Shown: positions 1 to 10,548 of the stretch, one piece after another
How the letters are laid out: each line of letters starts with the position of its first letter
How positions within the stretch are numbered: position 1 is the first letter of the stretch
Assembly: GCA_963816855.1 (NCBI GenBank)
Contig: CAWFMA010000003.1
Coordinates: 372,001 to 436,000, forward strand
Direction of reading: 5' to 3'
DNA: 64,000 bases
DNA from: DASTFP01 sp963816855
GTDB lineage: Bacteria; Verrucomicrobiota; Verrucomicrobiia; Chthoniobacterales; Terrimicrobiaceae
Notes under the pieces: generated by a model
Databases searched by the model: none
What the model was told of the DNA's origin: nothing
The model's input: the letters and a program-made list of their open reading frames with translations, nothing else
Position numbers and translations under genes: made by a program

Positions 1-119
1 ACCAGCGCTCGCGCCGAGGGATCGCTCTTGAAGAGCTCCAAGACCAGTCCGTGAAAATAGCGATCTGCGCCCCCACCCCCTTCGGGGAACCAGTGCATGC
101 CGACTTCAATGATTCGCAT
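1..119 (-). CDS. Glycosyltransferase (GT4-like), N-terminal part only
   Basis: The frame opens at an ATG on the minus strand and runs off the left edge of the window, leaving about 39 residues. They begin MRIIEVGMHWFP and continue into a glycine-rich turn ending GGADRYFHGL. That is the usual start of a GT-B fold glycosyltransferase, where the first beta strand is followed by a Gly-rich loop near the acceptor site. It lies 42 bp downstream of the next GT4 gene and in the same direction, so it belongs to the same polysaccharide operon. The donor and acceptor sugars cannot be told from this fragment. Confidence 0.6.
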   Translation of the reverse strand, partial: MRIIEVGMHWFPEGGGGADRYFHGLVLELFKSDPSARAL

Positions 120-161
120 CGGGCGTTGCTGGCTTGTGCAAACTGCGAGTAACGGAAACGC

Positions 162-1304
162 TTAAGCCTTTCCTGAGACTTGCTGCAAGGCTGTTGCCAT
201 CTTCGTCGCGACAGCGGACACGGACACTTCGGATTCGACCCACTTGCGGCCCTTTTCGCCCAGCTTTTGGCGCAAGTCCTTTTGCGTGATAATTTCTCTG
301 AGGCACTTGGCAAAGTCGACGGGATCTCTCTCGGAAAACACGAGGCCACCGCCGCTCTTCCGGATCAGGTTGGGTATCTCACCCGAGGATGATCCGATCA
401 CCGGCGTTCCGCAGGACATGGCCTCCGTGATTACTCGCCCGAATTGTTCCTTCCAATTCGGCTGGGTCTCCGACGGGACGACGAGCGCGTCGAAGGCACT
501 AAGATAGCGAGGTGTCTCCGCGTGAGGCACGTAACCGAAAAAGACAACCCGGTTCGCGATGCCACCTTCCGTGAGCAAACGCCTGAAGGTCGCCTCGAAT
601 TCGCCTGTGCCGATAACCACCAAACGCCAACTCAAGTCTTGCAATGAAGACAAGGCTTCGGCGAGTGTGCGAAGGCCCTTCGCTTCAACCAGCCGCCCGA
701 CATATCCGATGATCGTTTCGTCCGCGCTTCGGGGAATCAACTTGAGATCCTCCTCCGAGCCCCGAGGTCTGTAAATGCCCGGGTCGAGGGGAAGCGCACA
801 GACGGTTGAGGCTCCTCGAAAGCCCTTTTCGATCAGCACCTCCTCGACGGCGTCTGTTATTGGAAAGGCAAACGAACTCTTCTGAAAGACCATCCACTCC
901 GACCAGGAGAAAGGCGGCGGATACTTCTTGAGGATATTTTGGCACGAGTAGAACCCGAAAGGCGCTTTCAAAGTTCTGGAATTTGCCCAACAGAGTTGAG
1001 CCGTGGCCAGCGCATACGGCTCGTGATTGACGTAAATCGCATCGAAGCGCCCGGCATCGAGAAAGGCCCCCCAGTTCTCCCTATATACATGCAAAATGAT
1101 GTTCCCATTTTTCCAGACGGGAATGCTGACCAGATCACCGTGAAATTCGGGCCACTTCTCCTTGTTGAGCACATTGCCGAATTCGTCCCTCCAGCCCTCC
1201 GGAACGACCAGGGTGATTTTCCAGCCCGTTTGTCGCTCCAATTCCGCATAGACCTGCTGGTTAATTGGAGTTGCGCACGAATGGCTTACGACGAGGAGAT
1301 GCAT
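162..1304 (-). CDS. Glycosyltransferase family 4 protein
   Basis: A 380-residue GT-B glycosyltransferase, presumably cytoplasmic or membrane-associated, adding one sugar to a lipid-linked polysaccharide intermediate. The C-terminal Rossmann domain shows GRLVEAKG (residues about 203-210, phosphate contact) and the E-x7-E signature EQFGRVITE (286-294) followed by SCGTPVIGSS. The open frame extends 26 codons upstream, but the start at MHLLVVSHS was chosen because the first beta strand begins there and the ATG lies two bases after the stop of the upstream GT4 gene, as expected in a coupled operon. Length is normal for the family. The sugar specificity is unknown. Confidence 0.85.
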   Translation of the reverse strand: MHLLVVSHSCATPINQQVYAELERQTGWKITLVVPEGWRDEFGNVLNKEKWPEFHGDLVSIPVWKNGNIILHVYRENWGAFLDAGRFDAIYVNHEPYALATAQLCWANSRTLKAPFGFYSCQNILKKYPPPFSWSEWMVFQKSSFAFPITDAVEEVLIEKGFRGASTVCALPLDPGIYRPRGSEEDLKLIPRSADETIIGYVGRLVEAKGLRTLAEALSSLQDLSWRLVVIGTGEFEATFRRLLTEGGIANRVVFFGYVPHAETPRYLSAFDALVVPSETQPNWKEQFGRVITEAMSCGTPVIGSSSGEIPNLIRKSGGGLVFSERDPVDFAKCLREIITQKDLRQKLGEKGRKWVESEVSVSAVATKMATALQQVSGKA

Positions 1305-1306
1305 AG

Positions 1307-2476
1307 TCAGGTTTCTTTTGAATTCCGGGAAGCCAAGTATTCCTTGTAAGCATTTTCGGTCGCGTCGGTCACTCGATCCCAAGTGTAATTTTGCTCCACC
1401 AACCGCCTGGCGTTCTCTCCCATCTCCTTTCGCTTCTCAGCGTTTTGAATCAGCGGTTCGATGACTTGAGCGATATGGCTTGGATCACTCTTGACGAATT
1501 CTCCAGTAGTTCCGGGCTGAATAAAATCCTCGGTTCCGTTGATCGACGTTGCGACAATGGGCAGTCCGCACGCGGCGGCCTCGATCGTTGCCAAACTGAA
1601 CGCCTCGTACCAACTTGGGAAAAAGAAAATGTCCGAGCTGGCCAGGGCGATTGGCACATCTTTCCGAAAGCCTCCAAAGATCACGCGATCTGCGATTCCG
1701 CATTCGTCGGCCAAGGCCTTGAGAGTGTCTCGCGCCGCGTCGTCGCCGGCGATGTACAATTTGGCGCGCCGGTCGGGCACCTTCGAGAGCCCCTTGATCG
1801 CAAGGTCCAGGCCCTTGCGAACCCACTCGCCGCCCGCGAAGATTAGCACGATATCTTCCGGGCCAAGCCCGTTCTCCTTTCTCCAGGCCAGTCGCTGCTC
1901 TTCGGAAATCGGCTTGAAGATGCTCAGATCCGCAGCGTTCGGCACGATTCGCACTGGCGCGGGTCCGATGTCATAGTGCTCGCGCAGTTCGCTCTCGACG
2001 CCGCGCGAAACCGGCAGAAAAAGCGGGGGGCGCCTTCCCGGCCGATGGGTGTAAAGCTTGTGTTCCGCCTCGCTCGTAACTTTGAGATAGAGAGCCCGCG
2101 TTGCTCTTCGCGGCGCCGAGACCTTTTCGAGGCTGCCCAATCGATCGAGAATCTTCTTCTTGGCAGGCTGGATGTTCTGAATGGTGATGACGTTTGCCCG
2201 CAAGGTATTGCATCCGATGCCATGAACAATGTCGAAATACCGGCGCGGAATGGCCCGGTTGACCTTTAGAAAATAGCTTAGAAAGTCGGCGACCTCGGGC
2301 CAGCCGGGGCCCGGCACTTGGTGCCAGCGAATCTTGTTCAAATCCAGATCTTCCGCCTTCCGGGCAAACAGGTGCACCTCATGGCCGCGATCAGCCAATT
2401 TCTCAGCCACCTCGTTAACCGCCCGGGCGCTTCCATCCCGGCGGTTGCAGTTAATCATTGAAAATGCGATTTTCAC
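1307..2476 (-). CDS. Glycosyltransferase family 4 protein
   Basis: A 389-residue GT4 enzyme. The N-terminal domain begins MKIAFSMINC and carries a Ser/Arg-rich acceptor loop (GSARAVNEVAEKLADRGHEV) typical of the family. The C-terminal domain has FAGGEWVRKG (about 213-222) and the E-x7-E motif EAFSLATIE (291-299) followed by ACGLPIVAT, which bind the nucleotide-sugar donor. It ends two bases before the next GT4 start, so the two are probably co-translated. The region upstream of its start holds no gene for 420 bp, so a promoter may lie there. Donor and acceptor are not predictable. Confidence 0.85.
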   Translation of the reverse strand: MKIAFSMINCNRRDGSARAVNEVAEKLADRGHEVHLFARKAEDLDLNKIRWHQVPGPGWPEVADFLSYFLKVNRAIPRRYFDIVHGIGCNTLRANVITIQNIQPAKKKILDRLGSLEKVSAPRRATRALYLKVTSEAEHKLYTHRPGRRPPLFLPVSRGVESELREHYDIGPAPVRIVPNAADLSIFKPISEEQRLAWRKENGLGPEDIVLIFAGGEWVRKGLDLAIKGLSKVPDRRAKLYIAGDDAARDTLKALADECGIADRVIFGGFRKDVPIALASSDIFFFPSWYEAFSLATIEAAACGLPIVATSINGTEDFIQPGTTGEFVKSDPSHIAQVIEPLIQNAEKRKEMGENARRLVEQNYTWDRVTDATENAYKEYLASRNSKET

Positions 2477-2895
2477 CTTCTTGTATTAGCCTCCCAATTT
2501 TGTTTTTTCGTCTGCCCTCCGTGGAATGCTGCTCAAGCTGGCCGGAACCCGGCGCGATACCATTGGGAACGTGCACATTGCCAATCACCCTACATCTCTT
2601 GGCCTCGAGACTTCCTGGCCGTGCGCTGATTTCTCAAGCAACCGAAACTGCGTCAAGCCGTCGGTTGTCGTCGATCGTCAGGTCCCATGGACGGTCGCTA
2701 TGATGGCAGCGCCCCCTCTCCGGGTATTGTCGCCGATCGAGGTCCAAAAGGGCGATTCGAGCAAAGCTAGTGCAGCGTAACAGAGAATGCGGCTACGGAT
2801 AATTGTGTACGCGGCTGTTACACGCAACTGCGCTGGGAGGGTAGGCGTGTCCGAATCATCTGATACGTTGCACTAACTCGGGGAAACGGCGGGTT
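2477..2895. other. Intergenic region, no gene recognised
   Basis: No coding frame with family-like sequence was found on either strand. It separates two GT4 genes from the broken polymerase gene and could carry a minus-strand promoter, but no convincing -35/-10 pair was seen. Positions 2856-2875 closely match 58119-58138 (see findings). Confidence 0.4.
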
Positions 2896-4232
2896 TTACC
2901 CGCGGACGAGATTTCGCTCCCAGATTATTTGCAGTTTGGCGACAAAAAGACGAAGAGCTTTCGGGTCCAACGCCGCGCCGAAGACGATCCAGAGAATCGA
3001 AAACTGTGTGATGATATTTGACACAAAACAGGCCGGGATCAACGCGAGCATAAATGCTCGGCCGAGCATCACCTCAGTGGGTCTGAATCCCGACCTTGTA
3101 TCGCTTCGCCATCTCCTGCCACATCACGCCAGAGCGCGTAAATAATGAGCGGGGCTCCAAGCCATCCATATTGGATCACGATCTCTGAGTAAGCCAGCAT
3201 CCGCGATCACGGCCTGAGTTTCCAGTACCGCCGACATTGACTCGGCCGGAAATTCCGGTGGCACCCAATCCCGAATCCGAGAGGATTTGTCAGTATGGCG
3301 CCGACAGAGTCCTGGTAGATTTCCACCCTGCCTTGATAGGAGCCATCCTCTTGCATGTTTCCAATCGTCGAAAAGCGTTCCTGAACTTTCTCGTTGCCCG
3401 GCATGAGACCCATTCCGAAATAGGCCGCGGCGGACACAACAACGAAGCCGAGCGCCAACTGCCAAAATCCTGTTCCCCGATTGACCATCACATAGATCAT
3501 CGTCGACAAGACCGCCAGGATCAGACCGGTTCGGGTTCCGGCGAGCAGTATGACCGACAATACGAGGATCACGCCAAACCAACTGAGAGGCCGCCACTTC
3601 GACGCGAGGATCATCGGTACGACGGCGAAGCCAAGAAACCCTCCAAGCACGCCGCGCTCAGCCATCGTTGAAAAGACCGTCATTTTCATTGGTTCCAATA
3701 TTCCCAAATAGCCTTCGAATCCCACCGCCCTAACCCAAAACGCATCCCAGGGTGGAATGGTAAAATATTGGTACCAACCGTATGCGGACGGCGAGGATCG
3801 CGCACCATGCGGATGTGCGAAGCCAGCGATCTTTCGTGGTCGCGCTTGGCCCCAATGTACAGATATATCCAAACATGGCGATAGGCGCCAAGGCCTCACC
3901 CAGTGCGTAGACCGCGGCGAACTGAATGCGGACGAAACCGACGATGAAAGCGTATCCGGTCGCAACCAACAGGCAGTACAAAATCGTCTTGTGGCTCTTG
4001 GGAAGGTGCTGAAGCTTGCAGAAAAGGCAGAACATCAGGCCGGTGACGATTAATGGCGTTAGGCTGATCGGAGAAAAAGGGTTGAATGACCCCGCGTAGT
4101 AATCCACGACGCGCCGCAGACCGCGATTAAAGACGTAAACGATTACCACAAAATCGACCAAGAAAGGTCGATCGCTGGGCAGCGAAGAGCTGCGGCGATC
4201 GCAACGATAATTCCTGCAACAATCCAATCCAT
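2896..4232 (-). pseudogene. O-antigen ligase / Wzy-type polymerase, multiply frameshifted
   Basis: Reading across frames from the ATG at 4232 gives a membrane protein of roughly 440 residues. It starts MDWIVAGIIVAIAAALRCPA, continues through VDFVVIVYVFNRGLRRVVDY and a hydrophobic stretch, then has the large periplasmic loop with FTIPPWDAFWVRAVG and TMAERGVLGGFLG. It ends with the helix and tail EIVIQYGWLGAPLIIYALW and KLQIIWERNLVRG. This layout (multiple TM helices, a large loop with conserved Arg and Glu, RTGLILAV) is that of O-antigen ligase/polymerases, which join polysaccharide repeats in the periplasm. At least four or five frame changes are needed, at about 4160, 3800, 3240, 3190 and 3090. 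It is either a pseudogene or badly affected by base-calling errors. Confidence 0.7.
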
Positions 4233-4325
4233 CAGGATAATTTCCAGGAGGCTTACTCAAAATACACTCGCTCAGGGTAATCACAACGTGTTTCGCCGTT
4301 CAGATACGGACCGTTCCACTCACCT

Positions 4326-6453
4326 TTATCTCAGAAGGTTCTTCAGAGCGTCACCAACTCGCTCCGCGTATTTCTCCACGGAGTATTCTGCGACTGCGTT
4401 GCTTTGCGCGCTCGCCCACGGAACGAGCCCATTCCGGATCGCGAAGATACTGGAGGATCGCTTCTGCCAATTCATCCGGCTTGTTCCACGTCACGAGCTG
4501 CCCGTCGAAGCCATGCGTGATGATCTCTTCGGGTCCGCCCGGCCGTGTTGCCACCACCGGTTTGCCGAGCGCCATCGCCTCGACGACGACGATTCCGAAC
4601 GGTTCGCGCTCCGAGGCATGGACGACGACATCCATGGCCTGCATCCAGTCCGGGAACGTTTCGTTGCACTCCAACCATCCGGATCTTTTCCGCTCATCCC
4701 GAGCTCCTTGATCCTGTTTCGCAACCAGGGTTCGTACTCTGGCTCGAGATCGTGCAACCCGCCGACAATCACTCCCCGGGCGCCAGGGATTTCCGCGCAG
4801 ACTGCGGCCATTGCTTCCGCATAAACGTGGACGCCCTTCCAGCGTTGCAGGCGTGCGACGATTCCCACGAGGGGGCCCTCCCTTGCGAGCCCGAGCTTGT
4901 CTCGCATTTCCGGGGCCGGAACGCCGGCGGCATCTTCGAAGCGTTGCGTATCCGCGGCAACCGGCACGCCCAGGACCGGATACGTCACACGCGCCTGTTG
5001 CTCACGCGCCACAAATTCCGAACACCCCAGCGCCCCCGCCGCGGGAATTTTTCTCGACAACCGGTCGACCGCGCCGTCATCGGGCAGTCCGTGTTGATAG
5101 TAGACTGCGGGGACCCGGGCGAGCTTGCCCGCGATGCCTGAATAGATGTGCGCTTTGGTCATCCAGCCGAGCACCATTTCGATTTGGTGGGTCTTCAGCA
5201 AACGCGCGATTCGCAGAGACGGCCGCGGCATGCTTCCAAGGTTCTCGCAACCGTCCGCCCTTGACGACTTTCACCTCGACGCCAAGTCCCTCGCAAACCG
5301 CCCTGAGCTCGCCGTCCTCCAGGAAAACCAGCAAACCGACCACCAGTCCCGCGGCTCCCTGACTTCGCAGCAACTGTACCAGCGCCTCCTCAGACCCGCC
5401 ACGTGGATGCGCGGAGGGCATCACAATTGCCAGCCTCAGCGGAGACTGCCCGGCCTCGCCGTTTGCGCCAACGTTCGAACTTCCCGTCGCGCCCGCTTCG
5501 CCGCGAAGGCAATGGTTCGCGGCTTCCAGATGGCCACGCATCGAGGCACTAAAGCGCGTGATCACGTGAGGCTGACGCTTCACGAGTTGCCGCAAGAAAT
5601 GAAGAACGCCCGGGCAAAGGGCAGACCCCACGAGAAGTTGCCATGCAAATCCAGTAATTCGGAACAGTCCGCGCCCATGCTTGAGAATGACCAGCGTTTC
5701 ATTGAACGCGATGTCGACGATGCTTGTGACGTCGAATCCTCCGCGGTGGATTTTGTCGTCGTCAAACCTCGGCCCGACGTGATGAATGATTTCAACCTGC
5801 GGGTCGTAGACGAATCTTGCTCCTCTCTGACGCGCCTGGAGCGCCAGCGCAAGTTCCCAATTCACCTGCGCGCCTTTTCCTCGCAACTCGACTTCGAAAC
5901 CGACTCGTTTCAGGAAATCGCCTCGCAGCATGAAATTAGAGCCTCGAAGGATATCGACTCTTCGCGCCTTCCCTCCTCCACGGTGGTGATTCCCGGTAAT
6001 GCGACCGAACCAATGGAAGCGCCCCACATCCTCGGTCACCGGCTCGGTCCGGCGCATCTCCGGATGATCCTGGAGCATATCCCGGCCGCCAGCCGCATAT
6101 ACGTCCGGGCGACCGCGGAGGTGCCCGACCATTCGCTCGATCCAGTTGGGAGGCAGCTCGATGTCGTCGTCCAGGAGCGCGATGTAGTCTCCGTTTGCTT
6201 CGCGCAAACAGGAGTTCATTGAGCCGACAACGCCGACCCCTTTCGCCTCGACCTTGCGCACCGGAAGCCGATCTTTGAAGCGTTCGATTGTTTCCTCATT
6301 CGAGCGGTCATCGGCGCGAATTCCCACCAGGACTTCCGCGGCTTGGAGCGTTTGAGGAACCAAGGAAGCCAGGCATCTTGCCAGATGCTCGGGCCGGCGA
6401 AGCGTTGGAATGATCAGGGATACGGCTTCGCCGCTCGGGGGTTGTTCTTTCAT
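4326..6453 (-). pseudogene. GT2-GT4 two-domain glycosyltransferase, frameshifted
   Basis: An open frame from 6453 encodes a GT2 (GT-A fold) domain, with VSLIIPTLRRPEHLARCL at the start and the metal-binding DDDIELP motif near residue 97. It passes without a stop into a second, GT-B domain that begins RLAIVMPSAHPRGGSEEAL near residue 340. The second domain then continues in other frames: a middle part with YYQHGLPDDGAVDR and GIVARLQRWKGVHVYAEA (about 4680-5230), the E-x7-E motif EPFGIVVVE followed by LGKPVVATRPGG (about 4400-4670), and a tail EKYAERVGDALKNLLR ending at 4326. The domains show normal conservation, so this looks like a bifunctional transferase of about 700 residues with three frame breaks (near 5240, 4675 and 4385). 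Broken or mis-sequenced. Confidence 0.7.
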
Positions 6454-6457
6454 GCGT

Positions 6458-7684
6458 TTATTTCGAGGCCGCCGCTTCCAACATCTCGATCAGCGACCTT
6501 GACACCGCTTCCAGCGAAAAGTGGCTTTCCGCTAGTTGCCGCGAAGTGAATGGATCGCCCCATTCACCCTTGTTCTTCCTGGCGCTCAATACGCCGAGCG
6601 CATCCGCCAGAGTTTCGGGCCGATCATCCTTCAGATGAATGTCTCGCGAACAAAGGTAGTCCGCGTTTCCGTTCGTTCGTCCAACGATCACCGGAAGCCC
6701 GCAGGCCTGCGCTTCCGCCACCGATGAGCCAAAGTTTTCCTCGTCGCTCGGCTGGACGAGCACATCGTGCCGGCGAAGGAGAGCGGGAACTTCCTCTCTG
6801 GGAATTCCCTTTTCCCAGCGCAGTCGATCCGGGAACGCAAATTTCTTGATCAGTTGGTCGTATCCCGGAACAAAACCAATCCCCCCGATGATCGTAATTC
6901 GCACGTCGATGCCGCGACGAATTGCCGCCGCGGCGCCGTCCAGAAAGAGATCCAGCCTCTTGCGCGGGATGATGCGACCCAGCCAACAAACTCGCAGCGA
7001 TTTGTCAGATTCCTCGGCCCTTTCTTCGGAGAGCGAGAAAAGTTCCAGGTCGATCGGATAGGGCAACACCGCGATGCGGCCTTGCGGAACATCGTAGAGT
7101 TCGCCCAGCGTGCGCTTCGATTGCCGACTTCCGACGATGAAATAATCGGTCTGGTGCAGCGGTGGCAAGCCAAGGCGGGACAACCGCAGCTTCGCCAAGA
7201 GCAGCCATTTTCGCGCCTTCGCCGGTCCAGCCAGGGCCTTGATTTCTTCGTAACGATCGACGATCGAACGGGCATCCGTCCCCGGGGGACCTTGAACAAA
7301 GCTTACGACCGGAACGTGGGAGATCCGGCCTCGCGCAAATTCTCCAAGCCAAAGACTGAGGCTGTATCTCTCAACGGCGTGACTTCGCGCCATTTCGTCT
7401 ACCAGCATGCGATTGTAGCTCCAGGCATCATAGAAGCCCGCGGCGAACCCAACGAATGGCGCCTTCTCCACCCGTCTCCTGAATTGATCGGGGCCGGAGT
7501 TCGTCACGTCGAAAAAACGAAATCCCGGACGCTCTCCAACCGCCGGCCTCGGGTCCACGAAGGACGCCTTGGAGAAAAAGTGCACCTCGTGGCCTCGCAG
7601 CAAGAGTTCTCGAAGAAGCAACGCATTTGCCGAGGCCACACTTCCAGCCTGCTCTGAGACAAAGCCCGTAACCGCCAGTTTCAT
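6458..7684 (-). CDS. Glycosyltransferase family 4 protein (copy A)
   Basis: An intact 408-residue GT4 enzyme. The N-terminal domain starts MKLAVTGFVSEQAGSVASAN, and the donor-binding half has CWLGRIIPRKRLDLF (about 233-247) and the E-x7-E motif ENFGSSVAE (316-324) followed by ACGLPVIVG. The start overlaps the stop of the upstream gene by four bases (ATGA), indicating translational coupling. It ends five bases before the GT2-GT4 gene. A second, closely similar copy lies at 9335-10548, and this copy is the intact one. It presumably acts in assembly of the locus polysaccharide; its sugars are unknown. Confidence 0.87.
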   Translation of the reverse strand: MKLAVTGFVSEQAGSVASANALLLRELLLRGHEVHFFSKASFVDPRPAVGERPGFRFFDVTNSGPDQFRRRVEKAPFVGFAAGFYDAWSYNRMLVDEMARSHAVERYSLSLWLGEFARGRISHVPVVSFVQGPPGTDARSIVDRYEEIKALAGPAKARKWLLLAKLRLSRLGLPPLHQTDYFIVGSRQSKRTLGELYDVPQGRIAVLPYPIDLELFSLSEERAEESDKSLRVCWLGRIIPRKRLDLFLDGAAAAIRRGIDVRITIIGGIGFVPGYDQLIKKFAFPDRLRWEKGIPREEVPALLRRHDVLVQPSDEENFGSSVAEAQACGLPVIVGRTNGNADYLCSRDIHLKDDRPETLADALGVLSARKNKGEWGDPFTSRQLAESHFSLEAVSRSLIEMLEAAASK

Positions 7685-8724
7685 ACCCTAATCGTTGAAA
7701 AGCGAAGCTCTAAACCGGATCTTTCCTGGCGATCCAATCTGAATTGTCCGGCGCGGCCCGCGGGGACTCCGTTGCGAATGACCGGGAACCGGATCAAGCC
7801 CTCCTCCAGACCCGCGAAACAAGCTTTGCGGCTTTGTAATCCAGTCTGCGAAGCAAATAAGCACTTCTTTGGAAACAATTGAATCGGTCCGGCCGCAGCC
7901 TGAAGAAAGTTTCCACCGGCGCGCGTCGGGGGCACGCCGTTGAGAGAACTAAGAAAATAACTCTTGTCCCAAGGTTTCGGCGATTCGATGGCGTGCGAGA
8001 GGATGAAGTAATAACCCGTAAAGCCCATCGCTTCCGGGCCCATGATGCTTACCGGTCCCGCCCAGTGCATCATGACGGCGGCCAACAAATCCTGGTCTCC
8101 CACCACGGCTTTCCATCGCTCCACCATATCGAAATCGCCGGTCGATTGGCCGGTCGCTTCGAAGGTCAGCGTGACATCCGCCCAAGCCTTTAGAAAATCC
8201 CGATCGCGTCGAGTCACACCGAAAAAGCCGCTGTTCACATAAGACTGTCCCTCGCTGCTATCGGCCTTCAGCCCGGCCCGATCCAGCAAATCCTTCCAAA
8301 CCGCCCGCCAAGGATGGTTTGGAGATACTCTCGGGAAGTTCGAATCCTCGACCAAAGCCAACCCGAGATCCACCCACTGGTCAAAAAATTGCCACGGCGC
8401 GACGAACGTGACATCAGGATCCGCGTAGAAAAGTCTTTCGATTTCTGGAAATTTCTCGAGCAGTTCGAGGGCGATGAACGGCTTGTGGTAGCCCAGATGT
8501 CTGGTGGCATGCACCTTGTAGAAGACAATCCGGTTCTCGCCGACCATGTATTCGTCGTGGGAGACCGACTTCAGGGTTTGCGCCCAAGGCGGAATGCTAT
8601 CGCGGTATCCCACGATAAAGCATCCTCCAAAACCGGTGCCGATTGCGGAATTGATAAGCGACGCGACTCCCTGGTGGTAGTTGCCCTCGTATAAACTAAA
8701 GATGACTGCTTTCACATGCTGCAA
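7681..8724 (-). CDS. Putative glycosyltransferase, GT8-like/GT-A with DPD motif
   Basis: A 347-residue protein with a nucleotide-diphospho-sugar transferase look. The N-terminus is VIFSLYEGNYHQGVASLINS, and a metal-site motif ADPDV lies at residues 101-105 after a run (ALELLEKFPEIERLFY) that resembles GT8-type and related GT-A enzymes, where the DxD aspartates hold the divalent cation. Further conserved points are NSGFFG, DQDLLAAVMM and LSHAIESPKPWDKSYF, shared with the gene at 11213-12145. The exact family is not recognised with certainty. It overlaps the downstream GT4 start by four bases. Confidence 0.75.
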   Translation of the reverse strand: MQHVKAVIFSLYEGNYHQGVASLINSAIGTGFGGCFIVGYRDSIPPWAQTLKSVSHDEYMVGENRIVFYKVHATRHLGYHKPFIALELLEKFPEIERLFYADPDVTFVAPWQFFDQWVDLGLALVEDSNFPRVSPNHPWRAVWKDLLDRAGLKADSSEGQSYVNSGFFGVTRRDRDFLKAWADVTLTFEATGQSTGDFDMVERWKAVVGDQDLLAAVMMHWAGPVSIMGPEAMGFTGYYFILSHAIESPKPWDKSYFLSSLNGVPPTRAGGNFLQAAAGPIQLFPKKCLFASQTGLQSRKACFAGLEEGLIRFPVIRNGVPAGRAGQFRLDRQERSGLELRFSTIRV

Positions 8725-8935
8725 CGAAGATCGAATCGAGCGCCACCAACGCGCGCTCGCTCAGCGGGGCGTCGAGACGATGGCACGGAAAAGAGCCTTT
8801 GGCAAACGGAGCTTCGAGCGATCCCCCTGAACTGGCCTCAATGCCAGCGTTGCGTGGTTCAAGAGATTTCCGGCGGGATTTCGAGGGCAAGCTCAGCCAC
8901 CTTCGCGCACCGACCGGCGGCACGAAAACCCGGCG

Positions 8936-9246
8936 CTTGCTCAGAGGCCAAAGCGCGGCGGGGCTTTGCCAAGCGCGGCCTGCTCTTTCCAAAATTTGCT
9001 TCGCGGCGCGTTCGCGTGCTTCTTGATCCAGCCGGGGAGAAACCGCAAGAAATAGATGAACTCTTGAAAAAAGACCACCGTCGCCCGGGCGTTATCCAAG
9101 GTCAGTTTTGCCCCGCGGAACCTTGAAAATATTACGAACAGCACGTGCTTCGGAAGTAACAACCAGACGTCGCGCGGCGTGGCTCCAAGATCCATAACGG
9201 AGACCACGCGAGCCTCCCAACGTCTCGCAAGCTTAATGCCGCTGGC
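8936..9246 (-). repeat. 311-bp duplicated segment, copy 1 (3' end of a GT2 gene)
   Basis: This segment is nearly identical to 13485-13795 in the same orientation. On the minus strand it encodes the last 88 or so residues of a glycosyltransferase, including DLGATPRDVWLLLPKHVLF and FIYFLRFLPGWIKKHANAP, ending at a stop at 8941-8943. Here the rest of the GT2 gene is missing; upstream sequence is instead the degraded end of the second GT4 copy. It is therefore a gene fragment left by a duplication or recombination event. Confidence 0.85.
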
Positions 9247-9334
9247 AAGAGTCGAGCGACATTTCGGGGACAGCGCTGCGCTCGCGGCTCCAAGATTTAT
9301 ACCGAGCGAAACGCTGCTGCCTTATCAAGCGATG

Positions 9335-10548
9335 ACAGGTAACCGACGTCAACATATCGATCAGGACGTCGAAACGCATCCAAAGAGAAACAATCTTCCG
9401 CACATCGTCGCGAAAGATAGGGATCTCCCCTTGACCTTGAGTTTTCGAGAACTCAAGAGCTCAGCACTTCGGCCAGCGTCTCGGCCGATCATCCCGCAGG
9501 TGGATATCCGTGAACAGAGATAGTCCGCATTCCCGTTTGTGCGCCCCACGACGACCGGAAGGCCGCACGCCTGCGCCTCAGCGACAGACGAGCCAAAATT
9601 CTCCTCGTCGCTGGGCTGAATCAGAACATCATGCCGATGCAGCAGCTCCGGCACTCGCTCCCTGGGAATTCCCTGCTCCCAGCGAAGCCGGTCAGGAAAG
9701 GCAAAGTTCTTGATCAACTTGTCGTATCCCGGAATAAATCCAATGCCCCCGATAATAGTGAGCCGAAGATCGACGCCCCGACGAATTGCCTCGGCAGCGC
9801 CATTCAGAAAGAGGTCCAATCTCTTGCGGGGTATGATTCGACCCAGCCAGCAAACTCGCAACGATTTGTCACCGTCCTCCGCTCCCAGACCGGAAAGCGA
9901 GAAAAGATCCAGATCAATCGGGTAGGGCAGCACGGCGATGCGGCCTTGTGGAATGTCGTAGAGCTCGCCAAGCGTTCGCCTCGATTGTCGGCTTCCGACG
10001 ATGAAGTAATCAGTTTGATGCAAGGGCGGCAAGCCGATGCGCGACAACCGAAGCTTCGCCAACAGCAGCCATTTGCGCGCGTTCGTCGGCCCGGCCAGCG
10101 CCTTGATCTCGTCGAACCGATCAACGATCGAGCGAGCATCGGTCCCTGGCGGCCCCTGGACAAAGCTGACCACTGGAACGCCAGAGATTCTGCCTCGCGC
10201 AAATTCTCCAAGCCAAAGACTGAGGCTGTATCTCTCGATGGCATGTTTCCGCGCCATTTCGCTCACCAGCATTCGGTTATAGGTCCAGGCGTCATAAAAG
10301 CCAGCGGCGAACCCGACGAATGGCACCTTCTCCACGCGTCTCCTAAACTGATCGGGGCCGGCGTTCGTCACGTCGAAGAAATGAAATCCGGGACGCTCTC
10401 CGACCGCCGGCCTCGGGTCCACAAAGGACGCCTTGGAAAAAAAGTGAACCTCGTGGCCTCGCAGCAAGAGCTCTCGCAGTAGTAAGGCGTTGGCCGAAGC
10501 GACGCTTCCAGCCTGCTCTGATACGAAGCCCGTAACCGCTATCTTCAT
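9335..10548 (-). pseudogene. Glycosyltransferase family 4 protein (copy B), 3' end broken
   Basis: A close paralogue of the gene at 6458-7684: both start with the same 25 or so residues apart from one substitution, and they share GRIIPRKRLDLF and ENFGSSVAEAQACGLP. The copy is collinear up to about residue 350 (NADYLCSR). After that the frame is lost, and the remaining matching codons (DIHLRDDRPETLAEVL, then IDML) lie in other frames, so the natural stop is gone. The N-terminal 350 residues include both donor-binding motifs, but the C-terminal closing helix is missing. It is probably non-functional unless the breaks are sequencing errors. Confidence 0.8.
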
